A DNA stretch of 64,000 bases, from positions 124,001 through 188,000 of the forward strand of contig CAVRZO010000006.1 of assembly GCA_963725615.1 (NCBI GenBank), in the 5' to 3' direction. This document shows positions 36,252-44,130 of the stretch, piece by piece. Under the pieces are notes generated by a model, which did not search any database, was not told where the DNA came from, and was given only the letters and a program-made list of their open reading frames with translations. Source of the stretch: JAIQFF01 sp963725615. Lineage in GTDB: Bacteria > Acidobacteriota > Terriglobia > Terriglobales > Acidobacteriaceae. A program made the translations under genes and the position numbers. Position 1 is the first letter of the stretch, and the number at the start of each line of letters is the position of its first letter.

Positions 36252-36786
36252 ATGCCATTTCCGCGCCCCAGAAAGACCGATTCTGAAGACGTGCTTTATG
36301 AGTACGCGGTCGGCGCATTGGCTCGCCGTATGCGCTCGGTGGCCGAACTGAAACGCCTGCTGCGACCGCGGGTCGATGCCGAGACCGAATACGGAAAGAC
36401 GCTGGTGGAACTGGTCATTCGCCGTCTTGAAGGACCAGGGTTATCTGAACGACGCCAAATACGCGGCCGCATTTTCGTCGTTTCGTCGTGACAACGAAAA
36501 GTTCGGGCGCCGCCGCGTGATCACCGATCTGAAAGCCAAAGGGGTCCACGGAGAAGTAATCGACAAGGCGGTGGATTCGATCTACGACGAAGTCAACGAA
36601 GAGAAGCAGGCCCGCGACTATCTGCACCGCAAGCGCTTGCAGAAGCCGAAGAACCAGAAAGATGCAGCCCGCATTTTCCGCCAACTGGTACGCGCAGGTT
36701 TCGGAGCCAAGACGATTTTTGCCATCCTGAAGAAGTGGGATGTGGATGACGAGACCCTGACCGCACTGGAGGGTGAACTGGAATGA
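36252..36786 (+). pseudogene. recX: Regulatory protein RecX, broken by a one-base frameshift
   Basis: The first frame (from ATG 36252) encodes a RecX N-terminal part (EYAVGALARRMRSVAELKRL ... LVIRRL). Near 36427-36429 the conserved continuation KDQGYLNDAKYAAAF moves to the next frame and runs to 36786 (FGRRRVITDLKAKGV, IFRQLVRAGFGAKTIFAIL). Removing one base, for example a T in cttg, gives a normal 177-residue protein; 535 bases minus one is a whole number of codons. RecX binds RecA filaments and limits recombination. The shift may be decay or a sequence error. Confidence 0.85.
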
Positions 36787-36886
36787 CGTTTTTCCATCGC
36801 TTCTCGACTTCGTAGCGCAGGCGGCAAACCCAAGGCCCCCGTTCGACTCCCCCTGGTTGGCACTCGGAGTTCGCTCAGGGCAGGCT

Positions 36887-36910
36887 CTCGACTGCGCTCG
36901 GGATGACAGG
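36887..36910. repeat. Dispersed 24-base motif
   Basis: A second copy of the motif at 34271-34294 (one mismatch), ending gctcgggatgacagg. It lies between recX and the repeat-protein gene. Confidence 0.6.
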
Positions 36911-36986
36911 TTGATGTGTGCGCGTTGCGTTTATGCCGAAAATGCTGGATACTCCCTTGCACCCGTTTCACCTACCAGGAGGAAGT

Positions 36987-37529
36987 ATGAAAGCAACATG
37001 GACACCAGTTCTCGCAGCGATGCTACTCGGCCTGGCATCGTTCGCCTACTCGCAAGACGTCAAAACCGACACTGAGAAAGCGGCCGACAAGACTGCGGAC
37101 GCCACCAAGGACGCAGCCAAAGACACGGCTCATGCGACCAAAAAGGTAGCCAAGAAAACCGCGCACGCCACGGACAAGGCCGCCGACAAGACTGTGGATG
37201 CCACCAAAGACGCGGCCAAAGATACCGCCCACGGCACCAAGAAGGTGGTCAAGAAGACCGAGCACGGTGTCGATAAGGCCGCCGACAAGACCGCTGACGC
37301 CACCAAGGACGCAGCCAAAGACACCGCTCACGGCACCAAGAAAGTAGCCAAGAAGACCGAGCACGGCGTCGATAAGGCCGCCGACAAGACTGCCGACGCC
37401 ACCAAGGATGCAGCCAAAGACACCGCACACGTGGCGAAGAAGACCGGTCACGGCATCAAAAAGGGTGTGAAAGACGTCGGCCACGACGTGAAAGAAGGCG
37501 CGGAGAAGACCGGTGACGCGGTGAAGTAG
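36987..37529 (+). CDS. Secreted Ala/Lys-rich 11-mer repeat protein, LEA-like
   Basis: A 180-residue protein with a signal peptide (1-22) and a mature part built of 33-residue repeats, each made of three related 11-mers such as KAADKTADATK DAAKDTAHATK. Composition is Ala, Lys, Asp, Thr and His with no hydrophobic core, so it is probably unfolded in solution and helical on drying or binding. This resembles group 3 LEA proteins, which protect cells from desiccation, but could also be a cell-envelope spacer. Strong ribosome-binding site aggagg before ATG 36987. Confidence 0.8.
   Translation: MKATWTPVLAAMLLGLASFAYSQDVKTDTEKAADKTADATKDAAKDTAHATKKVAKKTAHATDKAADKTVDATKDAAKDTAHGTKKVVKKTEHGVDKAADKTADATKDAAKDTAHGTKKVAKKTEHGVDKAADKTADATKDAAKDTAHVAKKTGHGIKKGVKDVGHDVKEGAEKTGDAVK
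37077..37460 (+). repeat. 99-bp tandem repeats coding for 33-residue units
   Basis: Three full copies (37077-37175, 37176-37274, 37275-37373) and one partial copy from 37374. They differ by few bases and keep the reading frame. Confidence 0.85.
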
Positions 37530-37594
37530 CCTATTGTCCCCGGGGGGATGCATGAACGGCGCCCAGCAACCAGGTAGGTGGGCGGGAAGCCTCT

Positions 37595-37677
37595 GTGTCC
37601 CGAAGGGACACCTGATAGTAGCCCGGCGTTTCAACGCCGGGTGAGCTGGCGGAATGAATCGCGTCCCGTAGGGACGC
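37595..37677 (+). repeat. 83-bp triple-hairpin unit 1 (REP-like)
   Basis: Three palindromes in fixed order: gtgtcccgaagggacac, cccggcgtttcaacgccggg and gcgtcccgtagggacgc, joined by ctgatagtag and a 19-base spacer. It ends 7 bases before the transposase stop codon. Confidence 0.85.
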
Positions 37678-37684
37678 CTTAAAC

Positions 37685-38132
37685 CTATCCCCAGACGTAT
37701 TTTGGATCGTAGTCGATCGCGTGCTTCTTCAAAAACGCGACAAACTCTTCCTCGAAACTGCGCTTCCGATGATGTTCGGCCTGCCGCTTAATGTAATCCA
37801 TCGTGCGCGGCTTCTGTGAAACCCCGACCGTGAATGCGCCATATCCTTCCTGCCAGGAGAATCCCCTGGCATGGGTCTCGTTCATCCATCGGGAAGAGGA
37901 ACCCTTCAGCAGTTGCACGGCCTTGGCCAGGGGGATCGTGGCGGGCAGAGACAATAGAACGTGCACATGATCTTCGGTGCCTCCCACGATCAGGGTTCTG
38001 AACCCGTTCTTCCGGGCGATGCCACCAATGAATGACCATAGTTCGGGTTGTGTTTCGGCACGAATCAATTTTCGCCGGTCCTTGGTAGAGAAAAACGCAA
38101 TGCACGAGATCGGAGACGTAGGTGTGAGGCAT
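37685..38132 (-). pseudogene. REP-associated Y1 (IS200-like) transposase, frameshifted
   Basis: The 5' part begins MPHTYVSDLVHCVF at 38132; the rest continues one frame over as STKDRRKLIRAETQPELW and has the HUH metal-binding motif DHVHVLL and the region MDYIKRQAEHH that carries the catalytic Tyr. One extra base in a run of five A (38091-38095 on the plus strand) breaks it; 448 bases minus one is a whole number of codons (148 residues). Enzymes of this family move or maintain REP hairpins. The gene sits between 83-bp hairpin units that are inverted to each other. Confidence 0.85.
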
Positions 38133-38152
38133 GGCTCCCTCCGAGGTTTCAG

Positions 38153-38235
38153 GCGTCCCTCCGGGACGCGAATCGATCTTGCCGGCCGACCCGGCGTTGA
38201 AACGCCGGGCTACTATCAGACGTCCCTCCGGGACG
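38153..38235 (-). repeat. 83-bp triple-hairpin unit 2, inverted
   Basis: Same order of three palindromes as unit 1 when read on the minus strand (central hairpin cccggcgtttcaacgccggg at 38190-38209). It lies 20 bases upstream of the transposase start. Confidence 0.85.
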
Positions 38236-38325
38236 ATTCTGCCTCTACCTTCTCCGATGACGAAAAAGCAGAAGCCACCGGCAGTGTGCGCACCGGGACG
38301 AGACACGGACGCCGAGACGCAGCAC

Positions 38326-38408
38326 GGTCCCGTAGGGACCGCTGATGGTAGCCCGCCAGTTCACTGGCGGGGTGAGCCACGAGACGAACGCGCGTCCCGG
38401 AGGGACGC
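38326..38408 (+). repeat. 83-bp triple-hairpin unit 3
   Basis: Again three palindromes; the central one is cccgccagttcactggcggg, where both arms have changed together compared with units 1 and 2. Base pairing is kept. Confidence 0.85.
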
Positions 38409-38490
38409 CTGAAATCTACGACACGGCCTCGACGATCGTCTGTGACGGATGAACATCGTATTGATCCGCCGATGCTAGAATCGAAGAAAC

Positions 38491-41304
38491 ATGCTGACTG
38501 GCTCCGAAATCCGCCGCAAATTTCTGGACTTCTTCGTTCAGAAGGGACACCGCGAGGTGCATTCCTCGTCGCTCGTCCCGCAAAACGATCCGACCCTGCT
38601 GTTCACCAACGCGGGCATGAACCAGTTCAAGGACGTCTTCCTCGGACTGGAAAAGCGCGACTACACGCGGGCCACGACCTCGCAGAAATGCGTACGCGCA
38701 GGCGGAAAGCACAACGATCTAGAAAACGTCGGATTCACCAACCGCCATCACACGTTTTTCGAGATGCTGGGGAATTTTTCTTTCGGCGACTATTTCAAAA
38801 AAGATGCCGTCGCCTACGCCTGGGAGCTGATCACCTCGCCGCAATGGTTTGGCATTGATAAGAACAAACTGTATGTGACCATCTTCAACGGCGAAGGCGG
38901 AATGCAACGCGACGCCGAGGCTCACGACCTGTGGCTCGGCCAGGGCGTGCCGAAAGACAGGATTTTCGAGTTTGGACTAAAAGACAATTTCTGGCAGATG
39001 GGCGACACCGGCCCCTGCGGTCCCTGCAGCGAAATTCACTACGACATGGGCGTTGCGGCGTCCGACCAGGGTCACGCCGACTGCAAATTCGGCTGCGACT
39101 GCGGCCGCTACGTCGAACTCTGGAATCTCGTCTTCATGCAGTTCGACCGCGACGCCAGCGGAAAGCTCAATCCGCTGCCCAAGCCGTCGATTGATACCGG
39201 GATGGGTCTAGAGCGGGTTGCGGCGGTGCTGCAGGGAGTGATCTCGAATTACGACACGGATTTGTTTACGCCTCTGATCAAGCGCGCGGCAGAATTGACT
39301 GGCACAGCCGTCGAGAAGGAATTGGAGAAAGAGACACATGCGAAGTCGGCAGCTTCGTTACGGGTCATCGCGGATCATTCACGAGCTGCGACATTTTTGA
39401 TTTCAGACGGAGTGTTGCCACTGAACGAAGGCCGCGGATATGTGCTGCGGAAGATTATCCGGCGAGCGATCACGCACGGGCGATTGCTGGGGTGCGACAA
39501 ACCATTTCTACACAAGATGGTTCTTGCCGTGTGTGAACTGATGCAGGATGCGTACCCGGAGTTGGAAGACGCCGTGGTGCGAGTCTCAAAGGTGTTGCTC
39601 GGAGAAGAAACGCGGTTCGCGCACACACTGACAGGGGGACTAGCACGCCTAGAGGACGGCATCATGCTGGTCGCGATGAAAGAGGATCGGACGGGCCCTG
39701 GAGACTCCTTGGCTAGGAATGCGGAGTTGAGGACGGATGAACTCAACGCTTTGCGTCCTCTAATCTCCAAGCTGAAGAACCGAGGAATTACTTTGGTGTA
39801 TCCCGGCAAGGAGGCTTTCAAACTTTACGACACTTACGGATTGCCGAAGGATTTCATCGAAGATACATGTCGTGATCTAGGAGTTCTTCTCGACAGCGAG
39901 GATTTCGACCGCGCCATGGAGGAGCAGCGCGAACGCGCTCGCGCCTCCTGGAAAGGCGCAGCCAAGCAGACCGCCAATCCCGCATATCAGCAGCTGCCAA
40001 AATCCGATTTCGAGGGCTACCGCCAGACTCGTTCCAATGGCTGCGAGATCCTCGCCATCATCCACAACGGCCAGGGTGCTCAAGAACTTAAGCCCGGGGA
40101 AGAAGGCGAAGTCATCCTCGACCACACCCCGTTCTACGCCGAATCCGGAGGCCAAGTCGGGGACCGCGGATGGCTCTACGGTGACGATCACAACACCGTC
40201 GTCGCCGAAGTGAAGGGTTGCTATTACCCGATTCAGGGAGTACGGGCGCATCAGGTGATCGCGAAACAGCCGATCCGCGTGGGCCAGAAGGTGGACGCGG
40301 TGGTTGACGCCGGCGTTCGCCTCGCTACCATGCGCAACCACACCGCCACTCATCTCCTGCAAGCCGGTTTGCGCGAAGTGTTGGGCAAGCATGTGAAGCA
40401 GGCGGGGTCGCTGGTCGCGCCCAATCATCTACGCTTTGATTTTTCGCACTTCACCGCGGTTGCCGACGAAGAGCTGCAGGACATCGAAGATCTGATCAAC
40501 AAGGAAGTGCTGCGTAACGAGAAGATCGAAGTTATTGAAAACGTCCCGATTGATGTCGCCATCAACGAATACAAAGCCATGGCGCTCTTTGGCGAGAAGT
40601 ATGGCGACAAGGTGCGCGTGATCAAGATCGGCGACTTCTCTACCGAACTCTGCGGCGGCACCCACACCGGCGCCACCGGAGAGATCGGCCTGATTAAAGT
40701 GTTGAAGGAAGGCAGCGTGTCATCGGGCGTGCGCCGGATCGAGGCCGTCACTGGAGAAGGTTCGCTGCATCACTTCCAGAGAGATCATGAACTGGAGAAT
40801 GTGGTTGCCAGCCTGACCACTCGCGAGGCCAATGCGTCACCTGCTGAAGCCTTGAAGCTCGAACTCGAAAAGAAAGATGCGGAGATCAAGCGTCTGGCCC
40901 GCGAACTCGATCAGGCGCGGATGAAGTCGGCATCGTCGACCGTGGCATCCATTACCGACCAGATTAAGGATGTTCGCGGCATAAAAGTTCTGGCGCACCG
41001 GGTGGATAATCTCGAGCGCGCGCAGATGCGTACTCTAGTGGACCAACTGCGCGACAAGCTGGGATCGGGGGTTGTGGTCCTGGGCTCGGCCACGAATGGC
41101 AGCGTCAGTCTGATTGTAGGCGTCACGAAAGACCTGACCAGCAGAATCCAGGCGGGCAAAGTAATCGGGCCGGTGGCGCAGAGAGTCGGAGGCAAGGGCG
41201 GCGGAAGGCCCGATCTTGCCGAGGCCGGCGGCAAGGACCCCGGCGCGCTGGATGCCGCGCTGGACGAGGTGTACGACGTGGTGGAGGGGTTGCTGGGAAA
41301 TTAA
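38491..41304 (+). CDS. alaS: Alanine--tRNA ligase
   Basis: A 937-residue class II synthetase. Order: catalytic core with HHTFFEMLGNFSFGDYF (motif 2 region), tRNA-recognition helices, editing domain with HTATHLLQAGL and CGGTHTGATGEIG (zinc ligands His and Cys), a coiled-coil, and the C-Ala domain ending with RVGGKGGGRPDLAEAGG. A Cys cluster CKFGCDCGRY sits in the core. Longer than the E. coli enzyme, partly by an insertion around residues 388-440. The start at 38491 matches the family opening. Confidence 0.95.
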   Translation: MLTGSEIRRKFLDFFVQKGHREVHSSSLVPQNDPTLLFTNAGMNQFKDVFLGLEKRDYTRATTSQKCVRAGGKHNDLENVGFTNRHHTFFEMLGNFSFGDYFKKDAVAYAWELITSPQWFGIDKNKLYVTIFNGEGGMQRDAEAHDLWLGQGVPKDRIFEFGLKDNFWQMGDTGPCGPCSEIHYDMGVAASDQGHADCKFGCDCGRYVELWNLVFMQFDRDASGKLNPLPKPSIDTGMGLERVAAVLQGVISNYDTDLFTPLIKRAAELTGTAVEKELEKETHAKSAASLRVIADHSRAATFLISDGVLPLNEGRGYVLRKIIRRAITHGRLLGCDKPFLHKMVLAVCELMQDAYPELEDAVVRVSKVLLGEETRFAHTLTGGLARLEDGIMLVAMKEDRTGPGDSLARNAELRTDELNALRPLISKLKNRGITLVYPGKEAFKLYDTYGLPKDFIEDTCRDLGVLLDSEDFDRAMEEQRERARASWKGAAKQTANPAYQQLPKSDFEGYRQTRSNGCEILAIIHNGQGAQELKPGEEGEVILDHTPFYAESGGQVGDRGWLYGDDHNTVVAEVKGCYYPIQGVRAHQVIAKQPIRVGQKVDAVVDAGVRLATMRNHTATHLLQAGLREVLGKHVKQAGSLVAPNHLRFDFSHFTAVADEELQDIEDLINKEVLRNEKIEVIENVPIDVAINEYKAMALFGEKYGDKVRVIKIGDFSTELCGGTHTGATGEIGLIKVLKEGSVSSGVRRIEAVTGEGSLHHFQRDHELENVVASLTTREANASPAEALKLELEKKDAEIKRLARELDQARMKSASSTVASITDQIKDVRGIKVLAHRVDNLERAQMRTLVDQLRDKLGSGVVVLGSATNGSVSLIVGVTKDLTSRIQAGKVIGPVAQRVGGKGGGRPDLAEAGGKDPGALDAALDEVYDVVEGLLGN

Positions 41305-41352
41305 GACCAGTTGTCAGATACTGGTTCCCGGTTCTCAGTACAGGGAGGGCGG

Positions 41353-41715
41353 ATGGAGGATCGCATCCGTTTCATCAGCCACAAGGGCAAGAAGATTCTG
41401 CTGGTGGACGCTTCCAATTTGTCAGCAGAAGAATTGGTGCAACTCTTGCCGCTGGCTCTTTCCCGGATCACGGCCGAAGCCCGCGGTTCAGTCCTCCTTT
41501 TAGCGGATTTTAGCGGCTCGAAGGTTGATAAGAAGAGCGTGGAGGCTATTAAGCCGGCGTTGGTTATTGACCGTCCGTACGTCAAGCGTTCGGCCTGGGT
41601 GGGAACGGAAAATCTGCCAAAGATTTTCTACGAGCACCTGAAATCGTTTTCGCAGCGGGAGTTACCTTTGTTCAAGACGCGTGAAGAAGCGATGGATTGG
41701 CTGGTGGAAGACTGA
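41353..41715 (+). CDS. SpoIIAA-like (STAS/SEC14-type) small protein
   Basis: A 120-residue protein that fits the SpoIIAA-like layout: an N-terminal strand pair (KKILLVDASNLSAEELVQ), VLLLADFSGSKVDKKSVEAI, and the ending SFSQRELPLFKTREEAMDWL typical of this group. No phosphorylation site of the RsbV type is evident. It starts 48 bases after alaS with cagggaggg as ribosome-binding site. Function unknown. Confidence 0.72.
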   Translation: MEDRIRFISHKGKKILLVDASNLSAEELVQLLPLALSRITAEARGSVLLLADFSGSKVDKKSVEAIKPALVIDRPYVKRSAWVGTENLPKIFYEHLKSFSQRELPLFKTREEAMDWLVED

Positions 41716-41798
41716 CTGCGGCGAGCGCGGGACGCCGTCGCTAGATCCTTCGCTGCGCTCAGGATTTCGGCAGCGGGCTCGGACGCCCGCTAGACGCC

Positions 41799-42914
41799 TC
41801 AACTCCTCCACTTCAGCGTGACCGGACCTGCCAGCGGATGTTTCATCTCGCCGCCGGTCTTCCGCGATTCCAGAAGCGCTGCCTTCAATCCGAAATACCA
41901 TTTGGCGGGACGGTCGGCGTCGTCGATCAACATCAGGTGCGGGTTGTGTTTCAGCCCTTCTGATTGTTGCTCCATCGTCAGGCGGTCTTGTTCCACAAAC
42001 TTGGCAAACACAAACTTGAGCAGCTGCGGGCCCAACGGCACCCAACGAAAAATGTTCCACGCCGCTACCACATCGATGCGACAACGGCTGCGGGTGATGG
42101 GCGTGACTGTAGTCAGCGAAGAAAACCAGTATTTGCCGGCGCGAATGGTCTCCAGCCGAAGGTTGGGGAGAACAAAATCGATGGTGGTGGTGATGGACTC
42201 CGCGTCGGCATAGAGCCGGAGCAGCTTGTAAGGCGCGCTGTTCGAACTGGGGGTGTGCGCGCTCATGCGAAAACCGTTGGGAATGGGCTCGAAGTTCTTC
42301 TGCTTCTCGTGGATGCTGCTGCGGCTGCGCCACCACCAGGCTTGATGAACAAACGGCCCGTGTGCGGGATCCATCAGCCCGATGATTCCATGATCAACGG
42401 TGCAGGGCAGATCGGCGGTGAGGTAGGCGAGTTTGTACTTTTCGCTGAAGGTCGGGACGCGAGGCACCGGAATGGGGGCGTCGTCAGCTTTAGTGAAACC
42501 GGCTCCGGACGGCGGCGGTTCGGGGATAAAAACCCAGACGAAGTCGTCGTGCTCTTCGCAGGGATAGCTGCCGGCGTAGATGCGGTCAATCTTCAGCTTC
42601 TGATCCGCGGTCAGAGACGGAATGAGCTGGCACTGGCCGGTATGTCCGTCAAACCTCCAGCCGTGATAACTGCATTCCACCTGCTGTCCATCAAAGTGGC
42701 CGTGGGAAAGCGGCATGCCGCGGTGCGGACAGGCATCATGCAGCGCAAACGGGCGGCCCTGACGATCGCGTCCGATGGCCAGCGGAGTCTCGAGCAGCAT
42801 CGCTTTCTGCAGTTGCGTCCCGCCCACCTGCTCGCCGGGCAGGGCGCGATACCAGAAGCCGTACAGCATCAGGGAGTCCGGAGCTTCGCGTTGCGGCAGG
42901 GCAATGTCGTTCAT
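41799..42914 (-). CDS. Rieske 2Fe-2S aromatic ring-hydroxylating oxygenase, alpha-subunit type
   Basis: A 371-residue protein with an N-terminal Rieske domain (CPHRG about residue 62, CSYHGW about residue 81) and a C-terminal catalytic domain where CTVDHGIIGLMDPAHGPFVH supplies the mononuclear iron ligands. This family hydroxylates or demethylates aromatic rings, sterols or amines; substrate cannot be predicted. No ferredoxin or reductase gene is adjacent. Convergent with the SpoIIAA-like gene; the gap carries a short hairpin (gcgagcgcgggacgccgtcgc region). Confidence 0.85.
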   Translation of the reverse strand: MNDIALPQREAPDSLMLYGFWYRALPGEQVGGTQLQKAMLLETPLAIGRDRQGRPFALHDACPHRGMPLSHGHFDGQQVECSYHGWRFDGHTGQCQLIPSLTADQKLKIDRIYAGSYPCEEHDDFVWVFIPEPPPSGAGFTKADDAPIPVPRVPTFSEKYKLAYLTADLPCTVDHGIIGLMDPAHGPFVHQAWWWRSRSSIHEKQKNFEPIPNGFRMSAHTPSSNSAPYKLLRLYADAESITTTIDFVLPNLRLETIRAGKYWFSSLTTVTPITRSRCRIDVVAAWNIFRWVPLGPQLLKFVFAKFVEQDRLTMEQQSEGLKHNPHLMLIDDADRPAKWYFGLKAALLESRKTGGEMKHPLAGPVTLKWRS

Positions 42915-43211
42915 GATGTGATGGACATGGGGGACGGACGCAGCCTACTACAGCGGACAAAGGACGTAAAAGCTGCCTCCTTTCCAGGGCGGGTCGAAGC
43001 GGCTTCGCCAGGTAACCAAACGGCGCGGTAAATATCTATATTTTCAATGAATTGCTGTATTACTTCGGTGGTTCTATTGGTCTTTAGATCAATTGCTACG
43101 GGCCCACCTCCCGCCTATAATTGTTGCACTCTGGTAGATGTTTCTCCGTCAGGTTCCGGGTAGGTAGGCGCGGGGTATTTGTCTGTCCGCGTGCAATCAC
43201 TAAACCCGGCT

Positions 43212-44027
43212 ATGCGAAAACGCCTGCAAATCGCCCTGATGGCTAGTCCTGTAATCGCGACCTTCCTTTCTCTTACGCCATATCTGCGGGCACAAGCCGG
43301 TTCCGCAAGCATAACCAGCAGTATCGATAGCTCTGGACGCAAAGTCTATGTTAATGACGAAACGCCGGCAACGGCGCCAAGGCGCTCAACGGCTCCCGCG
43401 ATCCAAAGCAGTCGGCTGATGTATTGGAGCCCGACGGCGCACACCTGGAAGCCGGTTGCATCGGCCAGAATCCGGGCGGCGCGTTCGGCCGCGGCTGAAG
43501 TCAGCACCTCGCAGAAAGTTTCCAGCTTCGTGAGTGGCAGGCCATTTACGCAGCAGGAGATTGACGCCGCCATTGAGCAGGCGGCGTCCCGGCATAACGT
43601 GGACCCCAGTCTGGTGCGCGCGGTCATTAAGGTGGAATCGAACTTCAACCCCAACGCAGTTTCCCGTACCGGGGCGATGGGGCTGATGCAGCTGATGCCT
43701 CAGACAGCGCGGTCGCTGAACGTGGTCAACCCGTTCGATCCAGAGCAGAACGTGGATGCGGGTGTCCGGCATCTGAAGAGGCTGATGGAAAGTTATGGCG
43801 GCGACGTCAAGCTGACCCTGGCCGCCTACAACGCCGGCGCCGGAGCCGTGGCGCGAAGTGCCGGAGTGCCGCACTACCGCGAGACCCGCAACTACGTGAA
43901 GCGGATCACGCAGCTGTACTACGGCGACCGGGCTTCGGGCTACCGCATCATGAGCAGTCCGATACACGAGCCGGTGCGAGTGACCCGGGATGAGCGGGGC
44001 GTTCTGTCCTTCAGCAACACCGACTGA
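43212..44027 (+). CDS. Lytic transglycosylase, SLT family
   Basis: A 271-residue exported enzyme with signal peptide (1-28), a linker of low complexity, and the SLT/goose-lysozyme-like domain at about 115-240: VIKVESNFNPNAVS (catalytic Glu), GLMQLMPQTARSL and AYNAGAGAV. It cleaves glycan strands of peptidoglycan in the periplasm. Start ATG 43212 gives the signal peptide at the N terminus; TTG 43179 is possible. An amidase gene follows on the same strand. Confidence 0.88.
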   Translation: MRKRLQIALMASPVIATFLSLTPYLRAQAGSASITSSIDSSGRKVYVNDETPATAPRRSTAPAIQSSRLMYWSPTAHTWKPVASARIRAARSAAAEVSTSQKVSSFVSGRPFTQQEIDAAIEQAASRHNVDPSLVRAVIKVESNFNPNAVSRTGAMGLMQLMPQTARSLNVVNPFDPEQNVDAGVRHLKRLMESYGGDVKLTLAAYNAGAGAVARSAGVPHYRETRNYVKRITQLYYGDRASGYRIMSSPIHEPVRVTRDERGVLSFSNTD

Positions 44028-44047
44028 CGTTCAGCAACACCGATTGA
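44010..44047 (+). repeat. 18-bp direct repeat covering the transglycosylase stop
   Basis: ttcagcaacaccgactga (44010-44027) and ttcagcaacaccgattga (44030-44047) duplicate the last codons and the stop. Confidence 0.8.
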
Positions 44048-44130
44048 GAGATCGGCATCTGTAACAGGGTAAGCAACCGAACATAGCTCCTGGCGAGCTA
44101 CGCGATTACGGGCGAGTACAGGCTAGAAAA

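Noticed and set aside
37077..37460. CRISPR-like array
   Set aside because: The 99-bp repeats are contiguous, have no spacers and code for protein.
37023..37634. Gly/Leu-rich frame antisense to the 11-mer repeat gene
   Set aside because: It is the complement of the repeats; the plus strand has a signal peptide and aggagg.
38413..38490. T-box or other leader control before alaS
   Set aside because: Only 78 bases are available and no T-box motif is seen.
39270..39900. Possible recombined segment in alaS with different codon use
   Set aside because: Local GC is about 50%, but nearby parts of the same gene reach similar values, so the contrast is not convincing by eye.
41304..41352. Hairpin accagt...actggt after alaS as a terminator
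   Set aside because: Only 6 bp and no T run; the next gene probably is read through.
41964..43031. 355-codon frame opposite the Rieske oxygenase
   Set aside because: Same reason; the Rieske motifs are on the minus strand.
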